A stretch of 64,000 nt of DNA from Actinacidiphila sp. DG2A-62. GTDB taxonomy: Bacteria > Actinomycetota > Actinomycetes > Streptomycetales > Streptomycetaceae. This document shows positions 52,604 through 62,710 of the stretch, piece after piece (position 1 is the first letter of the stretch; each line of letters opens with the position of its first letter). The position numbers and the translations under genes are program-made. A model generated the notes under the pieces. That model saw only the letters and a program-made list of their open reading frames with translations. It did no database searches and had not been told where the DNA came from. The stretch spans positions 6,005,501 through 6,069,500 of the forward strand of contig NZ_JAYMGI010000002.1 in the NCBI RefSeq assembly GCF_035825295.1. The letters run 5' to 3'.

Positions 52604-54402
52604 GCCCCGTCCTCCCCGAGCAGTCCGCGGCCGAACGCGTGCGCGAAGCCGGACATGCCGTACACCACGACGTGCGCGCTGACCTCGCCGTCGGGCGGCG
52701 TCAGCAGGCAGCACTCCAGCAACTCCTCGGCCTGGTCGGCGACCTGTTCGTGCCGGTACGGCGGCGGGAGCGCGACGACCGCGCGGTAGGCGCTGCGCTG
52801 GGCATCGGTCAGATCGCGCCAGAACGCCTCGTAGCGGTCGCGCAGCACCAGCTCCCCGGCCGTCATCTCGTTGAGCAGCGAGGGCGCCGCGCACAGCCGC
52901 GCGGCGAAGTCGGCGAGCCGCACGTGCCGCAGCGCGTCGAGCTTGGCGCCCGCGATGCGTACCGCGATCGGCAGCCCCTCGCAGCAGCCGACGATCGCGC
53001 GGGCCGCCGCGGGGTCGGTCATCACGCGGCCGAACCCGACGATGCCGCCGAACAGTTCGACGCCCTCGGCCTCGGTGAGCGGCGGCAGCCCGACGCGTGC
53101 CACCGCCTCCAGGCCGCTGAGCCGGTAGCGGCTGGTCACGATGGTGCCGCTGCCGCCGCAGCCGGGCAGCAGCTCCCGCACCACCTGGCCGGACACCGCG
53201 TCGTCCAGGACCAGCAGCAGCCGCCGCCCCGACACCCACGACCGCCAGCGGGCCAGCGCCTGCGCGACGCTGCGCTCGCCGGGCAGGCCCACGGTGTCCA
53301 GCAGGCGACGCAGCACCACGCCCAGCGGACGGCCGCCCAGCTCCACCATGACCTGCCCGTCCGGGTACGCGGAGGACAGCAGGTGGGCGACGTGCACGGC
53401 GAAGGCGGACTTGCCGACGCCGACCGGGCCGGAGACGACCAGCACCCGGCCCTCGGCGTCACCGCGGGAGCCCGGCCGCGCGTCGCCGATCCGCAGGTCC
53501 TCCGCGCGCCCCGCACCCGTCGCCGGGGACGGCCCGCCCCCGCCCGGTGAGCCCGGCGCCGCCCCGAAATGCGCCAGCACCCGGTGGACTTCGGCGGCCC
53601 GGCCCACGAAGTCCGGCAGGTCGCGGGGGAGTTGGTTGCCGGGTCCCGGTCGGCGCGGGTCCGCGGTGTCCCGGGCGAGCAGCCGGCGGTGAACGGCCGT
53701 CAGCGCAGGACCCGGCGTGACGCCCAACTCCCGCGACAGAGCCCGGCGCACGGTCTCGAAGTGGGTCAGCGCCTCGCCCTCCCGGCCGACCCCGGCGAGC
53801 GACCGCATCCACGCCGCGGCCAGCCGCTCCCGCAACGGATGCGCCAGTACGTGGTCCTGCAGCCGGTCCAGCACCCGGTGGTGGCCGCCGCGCGCGGCCT
53901 CCAGATCGGCCCACTCCTCCAGCGCGGCCAGGAACAGCTCCTGCAGCCGGTCCACGGCGGGCGTCAGCACCGGCACGTCGCCGAACTCGCCGAGCGGCCG
54001 GCCGGTCCACAACTCCACTGCCGCGTCCAGGAGTTCCATCGCCGCCTGGGGGTCGCCCTCGCGCGAGCGGCGGCGCCCCTCGCGGACCATCTGCTCGAAC
54101 CGCACCAGATCGCAGTCCTGCGCGCCCAGGCGCAGCAGATAGCCGCCGTGGGCGTGCACCAACCGGTCCCCGAGCAGCCGGCGCAGCCGCGACACGTACA
54201 CCTGGAGGTTCTTGCGCGCGGTGCGCGGCGGCCGGCCCTCCCACAGCGCGTCGATCAACTCCTCCGCGCGCAACGCCGAGTTGGCACGGCTCACCTGCAG
54301 CGCCAGCAGCAGCCGCGGTTTGGGGCCGCCGAGGTCCAGCGGTTCCGCGCCCCCCTCGGCCCGCACCGACAACTCCCCGAACGTCGTGATCGAGCAGCTC
54401 AT
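52591..54402 (-). CDS. AfsR/SARP-family regulator with NB-ARC domain
   Basis: Regulator of 603 residues. An OmpR-type DNA-binding domain (FGELSVRAEGGAEPLDLGGPKPRLLLALQV, RTARKNLQVYVSRLRRLLG) is followed by a bacterial transcriptional activation domain (DLVRFEQMVREGRRRSREGD, ALTHFETVRRALSRELGVTPGPAL). An ATPase domain has the P-loop SGPVGVGKSAFAV and LLLVLDDAV, plus GLPIAVRIAG. The TPR region of full AfsR is absent. The start ATG 54400-54402 faces the LanM gene. Its place makes it the likely pathway activator of the lanthipeptide-like locus. Confidence 0.9.
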   Translation of the reverse strand: MSCSITTFGELSVRAEGGAEPLDLGGPKPRLLLALQVSRANSALRAEELIDALWEGRPPRTARKNLQVYVSRLRRLLGDRLVHAHGGYLLRLGAQDCDLVRFEQMVREGRRRSREGDPQAAMELLDAAVELWTGRPLGEFGDVPVLTPAVDRLQELFLAALEEWADLEAARGGHHRVLDRLQDHVLAHPLRERLAAAWMRSLAGVGREGEALTHFETVRRALSRELGVTPGPALTAVHRRLLARDTADPRRPGPGNQLPRDLPDFVGRAAEVHRVLAHFGAAPGSPGGGGPSPATGAGRAEDLRIGDARPGSRGDAEGRVLVVSGPVGVGKSAFAVHVAHLLSSAYPDGQVMVELGGRPLGVVLRRLLDTVGLPGERSVAQALARWRSWVSGRRLLLVLDDAVSGQVVRELLPGCGGSGTIVTSRYRLSGLEAVARVGLPPLTEAEGVELFGGIVGFGRVMTDPAAARAIVGCCEGLPIAVRIAGAKLDALRHVRLADFAARLCAAPSLLNEMTAGELVLRDRYEAFWRDLTDAQRSAYRAVVALPPPYRHEQVADQAEELLECCLLTPPDGEVSAHVVVYGMSGFAHAFGRGLLGEDGAGSA

Positions 54403-54438
54403 GACCCGAAGTTGCCACTCACCGACGCTCCGCGCATG

Positions 54439-54480
54439 GGTGACCGTCCCCCACATTCCTTTTGTGCCGCGAGGTGACCG
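54439..54480. promoter_or_regulatory. Direct repeats in the AfsR/LanM divergent region
   Basis: GGTGACCG occurs at 54439-54446 and 54473-54480, 34 bases apart (about three helical turns), upstream of the LanM gene. SARP proteins bind direct repeats near -35, so this is a candidate site; the spacing is larger than the classic 11 or 22 bases. Confidence 0.35.
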
Positions 54481-54567
54481 GCGCAACGCGCGTCACTCTC
54501 GTCACATCGAGAAATCTGGGGGACTTCTACCCATGTGTTTCCGGCCACGGCGTGCGAGGGTCGCGAC

Positions 54568-57500
54568 ATGTCTTCGGTGCCGACCTCCCCGCCGACACCA
54601 CCGCACTCGTCCCCCGCCGAGCCGTCGGGACCCGGCCGCGGCCCCGGAACCGCTCCCGGAACCGCCCCCCGGGGGTCCGGCGCCCGCGGGTGGGCGGGCG
54701 TCCGGCTGCCCGCGCCCGCGCAGTGGTGGCGCTCCGCGCTCTACGAGGAGGAGCACGGCGCCGGCTGGGAGGAACCGGAGTGGGCGCGGTTCACCGCGCA
54801 GGCGCTCGACCACGCCACCGTCGCCCCGCACGGGCCCGGCGAACAGGTGCGCTCGGTCCCCGGCGCGGGGCCGGAGGGCCGGCTCGTCCACCCGCTGTGG
54901 CCGTTCCTGACCGCCGCGGGCATCCGCTTCCACGCCGGCCGCCCGGCCGCCGCCGACGCCGCGGAGGCGGCCGACCGCCGCGCCGTCTGGGAGGGCGCGC
55001 GCCGCCATCTCGCGGCCGGGCTGGTCGCGCTGGCCGGCCGCACCCTCGCCGCCGAGCTGCGCGCCGTCCGGCTCGCCGGAGGCCTGCGCGGCGACGACCC
55101 GGCGGCGCGCTTCGACCACTTCGTCCGCGCCCAGGCCGCCCGCGGCGCCCTCGCCGACCTGCTCTGCCGCCGCCACCCAGTGCTGGCCCGGCTGCTGGCC
55201 GAGCGCTGCCTCAACGCGGTCGCGGCGGCCGGCGAACTCCTCGACCGCTACCGCGCGGACCGCGCCGCCCTCGCGGCGCTCCTCGAACCGGAAGGGTGGG
55301 ACGGCCCCGGCGCCCGGGCCGTCCGCACCGGCGGCGCGGACGATCCGGGGGGCCTGGCAGCCGCCGGTCCGGAGCCCGAAAACGGTTTCGGGACGCGGCG
55401 GTTGACGGCCGTGCGGTTCGGGCTCGGCGACCCGCACGCCGGCGGACGGACCGTGGCGCTGCTGGAGTTCGGACCGCGGCTCCCGGCGGTGGTGTACAAG
55501 CCGCGGCCGCTGGGAGTGCACGCACGCTGGAACGAGGCGCTCGGCCTGCTCGGGGAGCTGCTGCCCGAGTCGGCCGCCCGGCCGGTGCGGCTGCTGGAGC
55601 GCGACGGCTACGGATGGACCGGCTTCGTACCGGCGCGGCCGTGTGCGGACGCGGCCGGACTCGACGCCTTCTACGCCCGTCTCGGCGCCCAACTCGCCCT
55701 GCTGCACGCCCTGGACGCCACCGACATCCACGCGGAGAACCTCGTCGCGGCCGGCGACCAGCCGGTCGTCGTCGACGTCGAGACGCTGTTCCACCCGTTG
55801 TGGACGCCGCGCGCCGACGGCGGCGCCGACCCGGCGGCCCGCGCGCTCGCCGTGTCCGTCCTGCGCACCGCCGTGCTGCCCAATCCGCACGCCGCGCCGC
55901 ACGCCCCGCTGGACACCTCCGCGCTGGCCGGCGGTCCCGCCGCGGACTGCCCCACGCCGCGCCCGACGTGGGCCGACGCGGGCCTGGAGACCATGCACCT
56001 GGTGTACGCGCCCACGCCGTGGCCGGGCGCGGCCAATCTCCCCACGCTCGCCGAGGCGCGCCCCGCGGCGGCGAACCGCGCGTCCGCCGGCGCCGCGTCG
56101 TCCGGCCGCGCCGGCCCGGTGGCCGGCGTTCCCGCCGAGCCGGGCGACCACGTCGAGAGCCTGCTGCGGGGCTTCCGCGCCGCGTACCGGACGATCGCCG
56201 CGCACGCCGAGGAACTGTGCGCGCCCGGCGGCCTGTTGAGCCGGTTCGCGGACGAGACCGTACGGGTCGTGGTGCGGTCCAGCCAGACCTACGCGGAGCT
56301 GCTCGCGGACGCGACCGATCCCGAGTCGATGCGTGAACCGGCCGCGCGCCAGGCGGCGTTCGATGCGCTGTGGGACGAGACCGGTCACGACCACCTCCGG
56401 GCCCTCGCGCCCCACGAGGCGGCCGAACTCGCCGCCGGCGACATCCCCGTGCTCACCACGACCCCCGGCTCCCGCATCCTGCGCACCTCGCGGGGCCGCG
56501 AACTCCCCGCGCTGCTCACCGAACCGCCCCTCGCGGCGGCCCGCGCCAAGATCCGCGCGATGGGCCCCGCGGACCTGGCCCGCCAGGAATGGCTCATCCG
56601 AGCCGCCCTGGCCACCAAGGCACACCCCCCGCGGCACCTTGCCCCTGCCCCTGCCCCTGCCCCCGTCTCCGCCGCGGCGGTGCCGGACCGGGAACCCGAA
56701 CCGCGCGGTGCCGCGGGCGGTGGCGCGCAGGCCCTGCCAGAGGCCGCGCCGGTCCAGGAGTCCGAACTGCCCGGCACCGGCCGGCGATCCGCCGAGCTGA
56801 GCGATCCCGCGCCGGGGTACGCCGTGCCGGGGTACGCCGTGCCGGCGGACGCGGAGTCGATCGGCGGTGGGCCCGGGCCGGCCGGTCGGGTCCGGCGCGG
56901 TCTGCTGCCGCTGCCGGCGTTGCCGGCGTTGCCGGATCGTTCTCCGCCGGATCGCTCTCTGCCGGCGCACCGTCCGCGGACGCGCCGGGCGCCGCGCCGC
57001 CGCCCACCGAGCCGCCCTCCGCGCCGCCGCCCACCGGGGCCCTGCCCACCGTGCCGGGGACGGTCGCCGAAGCGGCCGGCGCGGAGCCGGTCTCCGTTGC
57101 CGTGCGGGTGGGGGATCTGCTGCTCGACACGGCGTGGCGGGGCGACGGGCGGGCGAACTGGGCCGGGGTGCAGGACCTCGGTGCGGGGGAGTGGGCGGTC
57201 CTCGCGATGGGGATGGGGCTGGGCGACGGCTACTGCGGCCCCGCGCTGTTCCTCGCCGAACTCGGCCGGGCCACCGGCGAGTCGCGGTTCACGCGGGCCG
57301 CGGCCGAGGCCGTACGCCCGCTGCCGCGGATGCTGCGGCTGCTGGCCGCGCACCCCGAACTCGCCGCCGCGGTCGGCCCCGGCGGCTTCTCCGGGCTCGG
57401 CGGCGTCGCCTACGCCACCGCGCGGCTCGCCCGACTCCTCGACACCGACGCCGGGTCGCAGGCGGGGGACGGGCTCGCCGCCGCGCTGCCGGACGCGCTG

Positions 57501-58505
57501 ACCGCGCTCGCCGCCGCGGCCGCGGCGCCGGACGCCGCGCCGGATGTCGCGGACGGGCTCGCCGGAGCGCTCCTGGCCGCCCGCGCCGTGCACGCGACGG
57601 CCCCGCACCCGCTGACCGCGGCGCTGCTGCGCGACCTGCCGCGGCGTATCGCCGCCGCCCCCGCGCCGAGCGCCCCCGGCTTCCTCCACGGCCGGACCGG
57701 CCTCGCGTACGCCCTCGCCGCGGCGGCTCACGCCGCCGCGGCGTCCGGAGCGCGCGCCGCCGATCCGGGCCGGGGCGCGGACCCCGGCGGCGAGGCCCGC
57801 GCCGACGCGGCTGCCGCCGAGCACGCGCGCGCCGACGGCCCCGCCGACGCACCCGCCGCAGCCGGGGACCTGAGCTGGTGCTCGGGTCTCGCCGGCGCGG
57901 CCGCGGCGTTCGGCGGCGCGGCGTCGGAGCGTCATCTCGCGGCGGTCGGCGCCGCCGGCGGCGCGTCGGCGCACGACCTCTGGCTCCGCGACCTCTCGCT
58001 GTGCCACGGCGAGTCCGGCGTGCTCGAACCGCTGGCCGCGCTGCCCGGCCCGGCGGGCGCCGAAGCGCGCCGCCGGGCCGGCGAGCGGCTCGCCGCGGCC
58101 GTCGCGCGGGCCGCCGCGCACGGCGGCATCCGCTGCGGCACGCCGCTCGGCGTCCCCATCCCCGGTCTGCTGACCGGACTCGCAGGCATCGGGTACGGCC
58201 TGCTGCGCCTCGCACCGGGCGCCACGATCCCCTCGGTCCTGCTGCTGGAGCCCAGCGCAGGCCGAGGCACGTCGAACGACAGAAAGGGCACGAACTCCAT
58301 GGACAACGACCTGACCACCATCGAACCCCCCGCGGCGGAGGAAGCGGCAGGGGTCGACCCGGCGAGGGACGCCGCGGCGGACCGGGCCGCGGCCTCGCGG
58401 GCGGCGCGGCGCAGGGCCGCGATCCTCGCCGGGATGACGGTCGGGGCCGTCGCCGTCGTCGCCCTGGGCGACGGGGCGACCACGGTCTCCAGCATCATCC
58501 TCTGA
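54568..58505 (+). pseudogene. Type II lanthipeptide synthetase LanM, frameshifted in linker; frame continues into a short peptide
   Basis: LanM enzymes dehydrate Ser/Thr and close thioether rings. The N-terminal dehydratase half (DUF4135) has VVYKPRPLGVHARWN, DIHAENLV and VVVDVETLFHP, a kinase-like active site. A Pro/Ala-rich linker leads to the LanC half in another frame: MGLGDGYCGPALFLAELG, zinc ligands in LSWCSGLAG and LSLCHGESG, and IPGLLTGLAGIGYGLLRL. The break is near 56860-56900 and needs one extra base. The LanC domain normally ends just after PSVLLLEP, but here no stop follows; the frame runs ten more codons into the peptide gene at 58299 and stops at 58505. ATG 54568 after GAGGG is the preferred start. 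Confidence 0.85.
58299..58505 (+). CDS. 68-residue Cys-free peptide in frame with the end of LanM
   Basis: AAAGGG (58283-58288) stands ten bases before the ATG, so the peptide can be made alone although it is in the same open frame as LanM. The N-terminal 36 residues are acidic/Ala-rich like a leader (LTTIEPPAAEEAAGVD, DPARDAAADRAAA). Three Arg then precede a hydrophobic stretch (AAILAGMTVGAVAVVALG), and the end is DGATTVSSIIL with four Ser/Thr. There is no Cys, so no lanthionine can form within it. It may be a substrate for dehydration only, a membrane-active peptide, or an unrelated small protein. I do not know a close relative. Confidence 0.6.
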   Translation: MDNDLTTIEPPAAEEAAGVDPARDAAADRAAASRAARRRAAILAGMTVGAVAVVALGDGATTVSSIIL

Positions 58506-58517
58506 CCCCCACCCGCC

Positions 58518-58549
58518 GGGCCGGCGCACCCACCACCGCGCGCCGGCCC
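58518..58549. terminator. Terminator after LanM/peptide
   Basis: GGGCCGGCGC pairs with GCGCCGGCCC (58518-58527 and 58540-58549, 12-nt loop), 13 bases after the stop and before the convergent LuxR gene. Confidence 0.65.
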
Positions 58550-58592
58550 TCCGGGCCGCCCCCGCCGTGTGCGACCCGATGCCGCACCGCAG

Positions 58593-58628
58593 CCCCGCAC
58601 CCGCCGGCGGCCCCGCACCCGCCGGCGG
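58593..58628. repeat. Perfect 18-bp tandem duplication
   Basis: CCCCGCACCCGCCGGCGG occurs twice in direct tandem (58593-58610 and 58611-58628), with part of a third copy after it, in the short gap before the stop of the LuxR gene. Confidence 0.7.
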
Positions 58629-58651
58629 CCCCCGCACCGGCGCGGCGGTGC

Positions 58652-61600
58652 TCAGCGTTCCGGGGCCTCGCCCGGCGTCTCGCGCAGGACGTCCTCGGCG
58701 GCGTGGCGGCGGGCGGAGAGGAAGTCGACGGTGTAGTCGCACAGCCGGGCGCGGTCGGCGACGCCGGTCTTGGCGACCAGGCTGGCGACGTGCTTCTCGA
58801 CCGTCCGCGTCGACAGGTGCAGGCGCGCGGCCAGCGCCTTGTTGCCGGGCCGGTCGACCAGCAGGCGGAAGACGTCGTACTCGCGGGACGTGATGCCGAG
58901 CGCCCGCAGCTCCTCGGGGATGCGGTCGGTGCCGGCCCGCCGCTGGCGGACGCTGACGCCGAGGGTGCGCAGCCGCGACCGGCACGCGCCCGCGACGGCG
59001 ACCACCCCGCCGCGGTGGAAGAACTCCTCCGCCTCGGTCAGCCAGCGCCGCGGCTCGCCCCAGCCGTCGGCCATCGCCGCGTCCGCCGCCAGCCGCAGGC
59101 CCAGGTGGCGGGCGGTGGGGAAGACCGCCGCGCTGGACATCGCCGCCCGCACCGCGCGCTGCGCGTCCGCCGCGCGGCCCTCGCGGCCCAGCAGCACCGC
59201 GTCGGCGAGGTGCACGAACTGCCGGTTCCAGCGCATCCGCGCCGGCTGGCCGCCGGCCACCCGCTCGAACTGCTCGCGCCCGCCGCCGTCGAGGACCGAC
59301 AGCAGCACCGACAGACCGTGCGGGCCGGCGAAGTGGAAGAAGCTCTCGCTGCCCGGCGCGCCCGCGTCGATCCGCGCGGCGAGCGCCGCGGCCTGCTCGC
59401 GGTCCTCCTCCAGCAGCGCGCAGAACAGCTCGCCGAGCCCCAGCGCCAGCGGCGCCTCGCGCGACTGGTCGCCGCCGCCCGCCCGGAACTCCGCGAGCGC
59501 GTCGCGCATGTCGCTCCGCCGGCCCTGGTGCGCGGCCACGACCGCGCGCAGCATCAGCGCGTAACGGGTCACCGAGTGCAGCTGCAGCCGCCGGGTCTCG
59601 TCCAGCGAGCCGTCCAGCAGTGCGGTGGCCCGCGCGAAGTCGGACTTCAAGGCCGCGTCCAGGGCCAGCATCACGCCCGCGTTGTGCGCGAGGCTGACGC
59701 AGCCGGTGCGCAGCGCCTCGCGGTGCGCGAAGGCGAGCGAGTCGGTGACGGCCTCCGCGAGCCAGGCGTTGCTGCCCAGGCCGATCAAACCGTGGTTGCG
59801 CCAGATCATCAGGTCGCCCTCGGTGGCGATCCGCAGGGTGCGGCGGAAACAGCGGTCGGACTCGGTGAGCGAACGGCCGCGGGTGGCGAACCCGACCGCG
59901 TACCACGCCTGGCAGGCCAGCGCCGGGTCGACCCGCTGCTCGGCGCCCTCGATCGCCCGGCGCGCCAGCCGCTCGCTCTCCTCGATCCGGCCCTGCTCGG
60001 CGCCGGACACCGTCAGGTACGCCTCGACCGCGTCGATGCCCGCGGTGTCGCGCTCGGGCGCGTCGGCCGGCAGCAGCGCGCGGGCCGCGGCCACCTGGTC
60101 CATGCCCTCGACCCAGCGGCCGGCGACCTCCGCGGCCCACGCGAGCCGTACGTGCAACTCGACCCGGCGGGCCGGGTCCGCGCCGGTGTCGGCCCGCCGC
60201 AGCCGGTCCACGACCTGTGCGGCCCGGTCGAACTGCCCGTCGTCGGCGAGCGCGAACAGCAGCGTCTCCAGCAACTCCTGGTGCACGCCGCTCTGCACCG
60301 GGCGGTCCGGCGCGTCGCCGAGCATCCGGTGCGCCTCGTCGAGCACGGCGATCGCGGTGCCGGGGCCGCTGTCGGCCAGGGCGCGGCGGGCCACTTCGAG
60401 GTAGAGCGCCGCCGCCGCGCCCAACTCCCCCGCGTGCCGCCGCAGTCGGGCGGCCAGATGGCACCAGGTCCCGGGCAGGCCCGGGTAGAGCACGTCCACC
60501 GCGTCGGCGGCCCGCACGGACAGCTCCGCGCGCTCCACCGGGGTCAGCAGCGAGAGCAACGCCTCCTCGGTGAGCGGGTGTTCGAAGGCGTACCAGTCCG
60601 GGCCGCGGTCGTCGTCGTGGACCAGCAGGCCTTCCGCGACGGCCGCGCGCAGACACGCCCGCAGCGCCGGCTCGTCGGGACCGGCGCAGCGGCGCAGCAC
60701 CGTCAGCGGGAACGACCGGCCCAGCACCGCGGCGGCCGACAGCACGCGCACGCCCTCCGGGCCGAGCCGGGCCGCCCGCTGCTCGACGGCTCGCGCGAGT
60801 GTGAACGGGACCCGCCCCCGGCCGCGCGGGCCGGCCGCCCGCGGCCCCACGGCCTCGGCCCGTCCCCGCGCCCCGGGCCGCTGCCCGCGCCCGCCCACCG
60901 CGACGACGGCGTCCCCGCCTCCCGCGTGCGCCCGCCCGGCGCCCGGCCCGCCGCCCCGGACGCCCCTGCCGACCCCCGCTCCGCCGTGCCCGTGCCCGCG
61001 CCCCCGACCGCCGGCGATGTCGCCCCCGACCCCGAGGCCCGTCCCGGCGGCGTGCGTCGCGCCCGGTCCGTCCGTGCCGCCGGGCCCGCCGGGACGCGGA
61101 ACTGCGCCTGGGCTGCCGCCGTTTGCGTCGTCACCATGCCCGACACCCGTACCGGGGGAGTGCGTCGCGCCCGGTCCGTCCGTGCCCGCCGCCTCGCCGG
61201 AGCGCGCAACCGGGCCCGGACTGCTGCCCGTTGTGTCGCCGCCGCCGAAGACGCCGCCGCCCACGCCGACGCTGCCGCCGACGCCCGTGCCGGGGCCGTA
61301 CGCCGAGGCGGGTGTGCGGGTGTGCCGGTCGCCGGGGCGGGTGTGGTCGGGGTGGGCCGTGACAAAGGGCGTGACGTCCGGGGCGGCGCCGTTCGTCGTG
61401 CCGGCGCCGGGCGCGGGCGTGCGCTGCTCGCCGGGACGCGCGGGGCCGGTGGCCGCGCCGCTCGCCGTGCGGGCTGCGCCGGGGCCGGCGCGCCCGGCGT
61501 GCCCGCTCGGCTCCCGGACGTGTCGTGGCCGTTCGCGGCGTACGGCGCCGCGTCGCCGCCGAGCGGGAGCGCGGCGCGGCCGTTCGGCGGGTCCTGCGCG

Positions 61601-62598
61601 AGGCCGCTCGCCGGGGCGTCCGCCGCGCCGGGCGGGAAGCCGTCCGAGGCGAACCAGTCGGCCGTGCCCCAGGTCGTGGGGGCGACCGGCCCGCCCGGGC
61701 CGAGGCCGGCGGCGTACGGGTCGGCGGCGCTCGCGGCGCCCGTGCCGCCCGGCGCGATCACGCCGTTCGCCTCCTCGGCGTCGTCCACGTCGCGCCAGCG
61801 GCCGCGGTCGAAGCGCAGCCGCTCCTCCGCGAGCATGCCGCGGATCAACTCCTCGGCCACGAAGGGGATTCCGTCGCTGTCGGCGTAGACGTGCGCGGAG
61901 ACCGCCGGCGCGAGGTCGTCCCGCGCGCAGCCGAGGCAGGACGCGGCGAAGGCGTGGATGTGCGCGGCGTCCAGGCGGCCCAGGGTCAGCATCAGGGCCT
62001 CGCGGCGCTGCGTCACCGCGCCCGCCAGCTCGTACGCCGTCGAGGGGGCGCTGCGGACGGTCGCGACCACGGCCACCGGCTGCCCGGCGACGTTGGCCGC
62101 GATGTACTCCAGGACCGCGAGCGTCTCGGGGTCCGCGTCGTGCAGGTCGTCGATCAGCAGCAGGCAGCCGCGGTCCCGGCCGCGCGCCGCCGCCAGCCGC
62201 AGCACGGCCTCGGCGAGCACGATCGGCGACTGGTCGCAGTCCCCGCCGGTCGACCACTCCGGCACCAGGCGGCCCAACACCGGCAAGTACGGGCCGAGTT
62301 CAGCGGCGGGCGGCGCCTCGCCTGCCCGGGTCAGCGAGAGCAGCGCCTCGGTCAGCGGCCGGAACGGCACCGCGGGGCCCGTCGTGGTGCAGCGGCCCTT
62401 GAGCACCGCCATCCCCGCCCGGGTGGCCATGGCGACCGCCTCCGCGGTCAGCCGGGTCTTGCCGATGCCCGGTTCGCCGGCGACGAAGAGGGTGCCGCCG
62501 CGGCCGGCCGTCGCGTCTTGGAGGACCGACGCGAGCACCTCGATCTCGTCGTCGCGGCCGACGAGCGCGGCGGCACGGCCCCTGAACGGGTTCGTCAT
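58652..62598 (-). pseudogene. Large ATP-binding LuxR-family regulator (LAL), frameshifted in Gly-rich insert
   Basis: Pathway-type regulator of about 1315 residues. The N-terminal frame (ATG 62596-62598) has LVGRDDEIEVLASVL, P-loop VAGEPGIGKTRLTAEAV and Walker B CLLLIDDLHDAD. The rest is in another frame: RVPFTLARAVEQRAARLGPEGVRVLSAAAVLGRSFPL, a long helical repeat region, and the LuxR HTH ITSREYDVFRLLVDRPGNKALAARLHLSTRTVEKHVASLVAKTG at the end. The break lies around 61450-61500. It is inside or beside a Gly-rich insert of about 200 residues that most relatives lack and that contains GTDGPGATH repeats. It faces the LanM gene and may regulate it. Confidence 0.85.
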
Positions 62599-62710
62599 CC
62601 TGATTGCGACTCCGGTCTTCCAGCGTGCGTCACGACACCGAACCCCGAACACGTGGGCTGATCACCGGAACAAATGCTACCGGCACCGCGCAAGAGGGAC
62701 TCGGTCGGCG

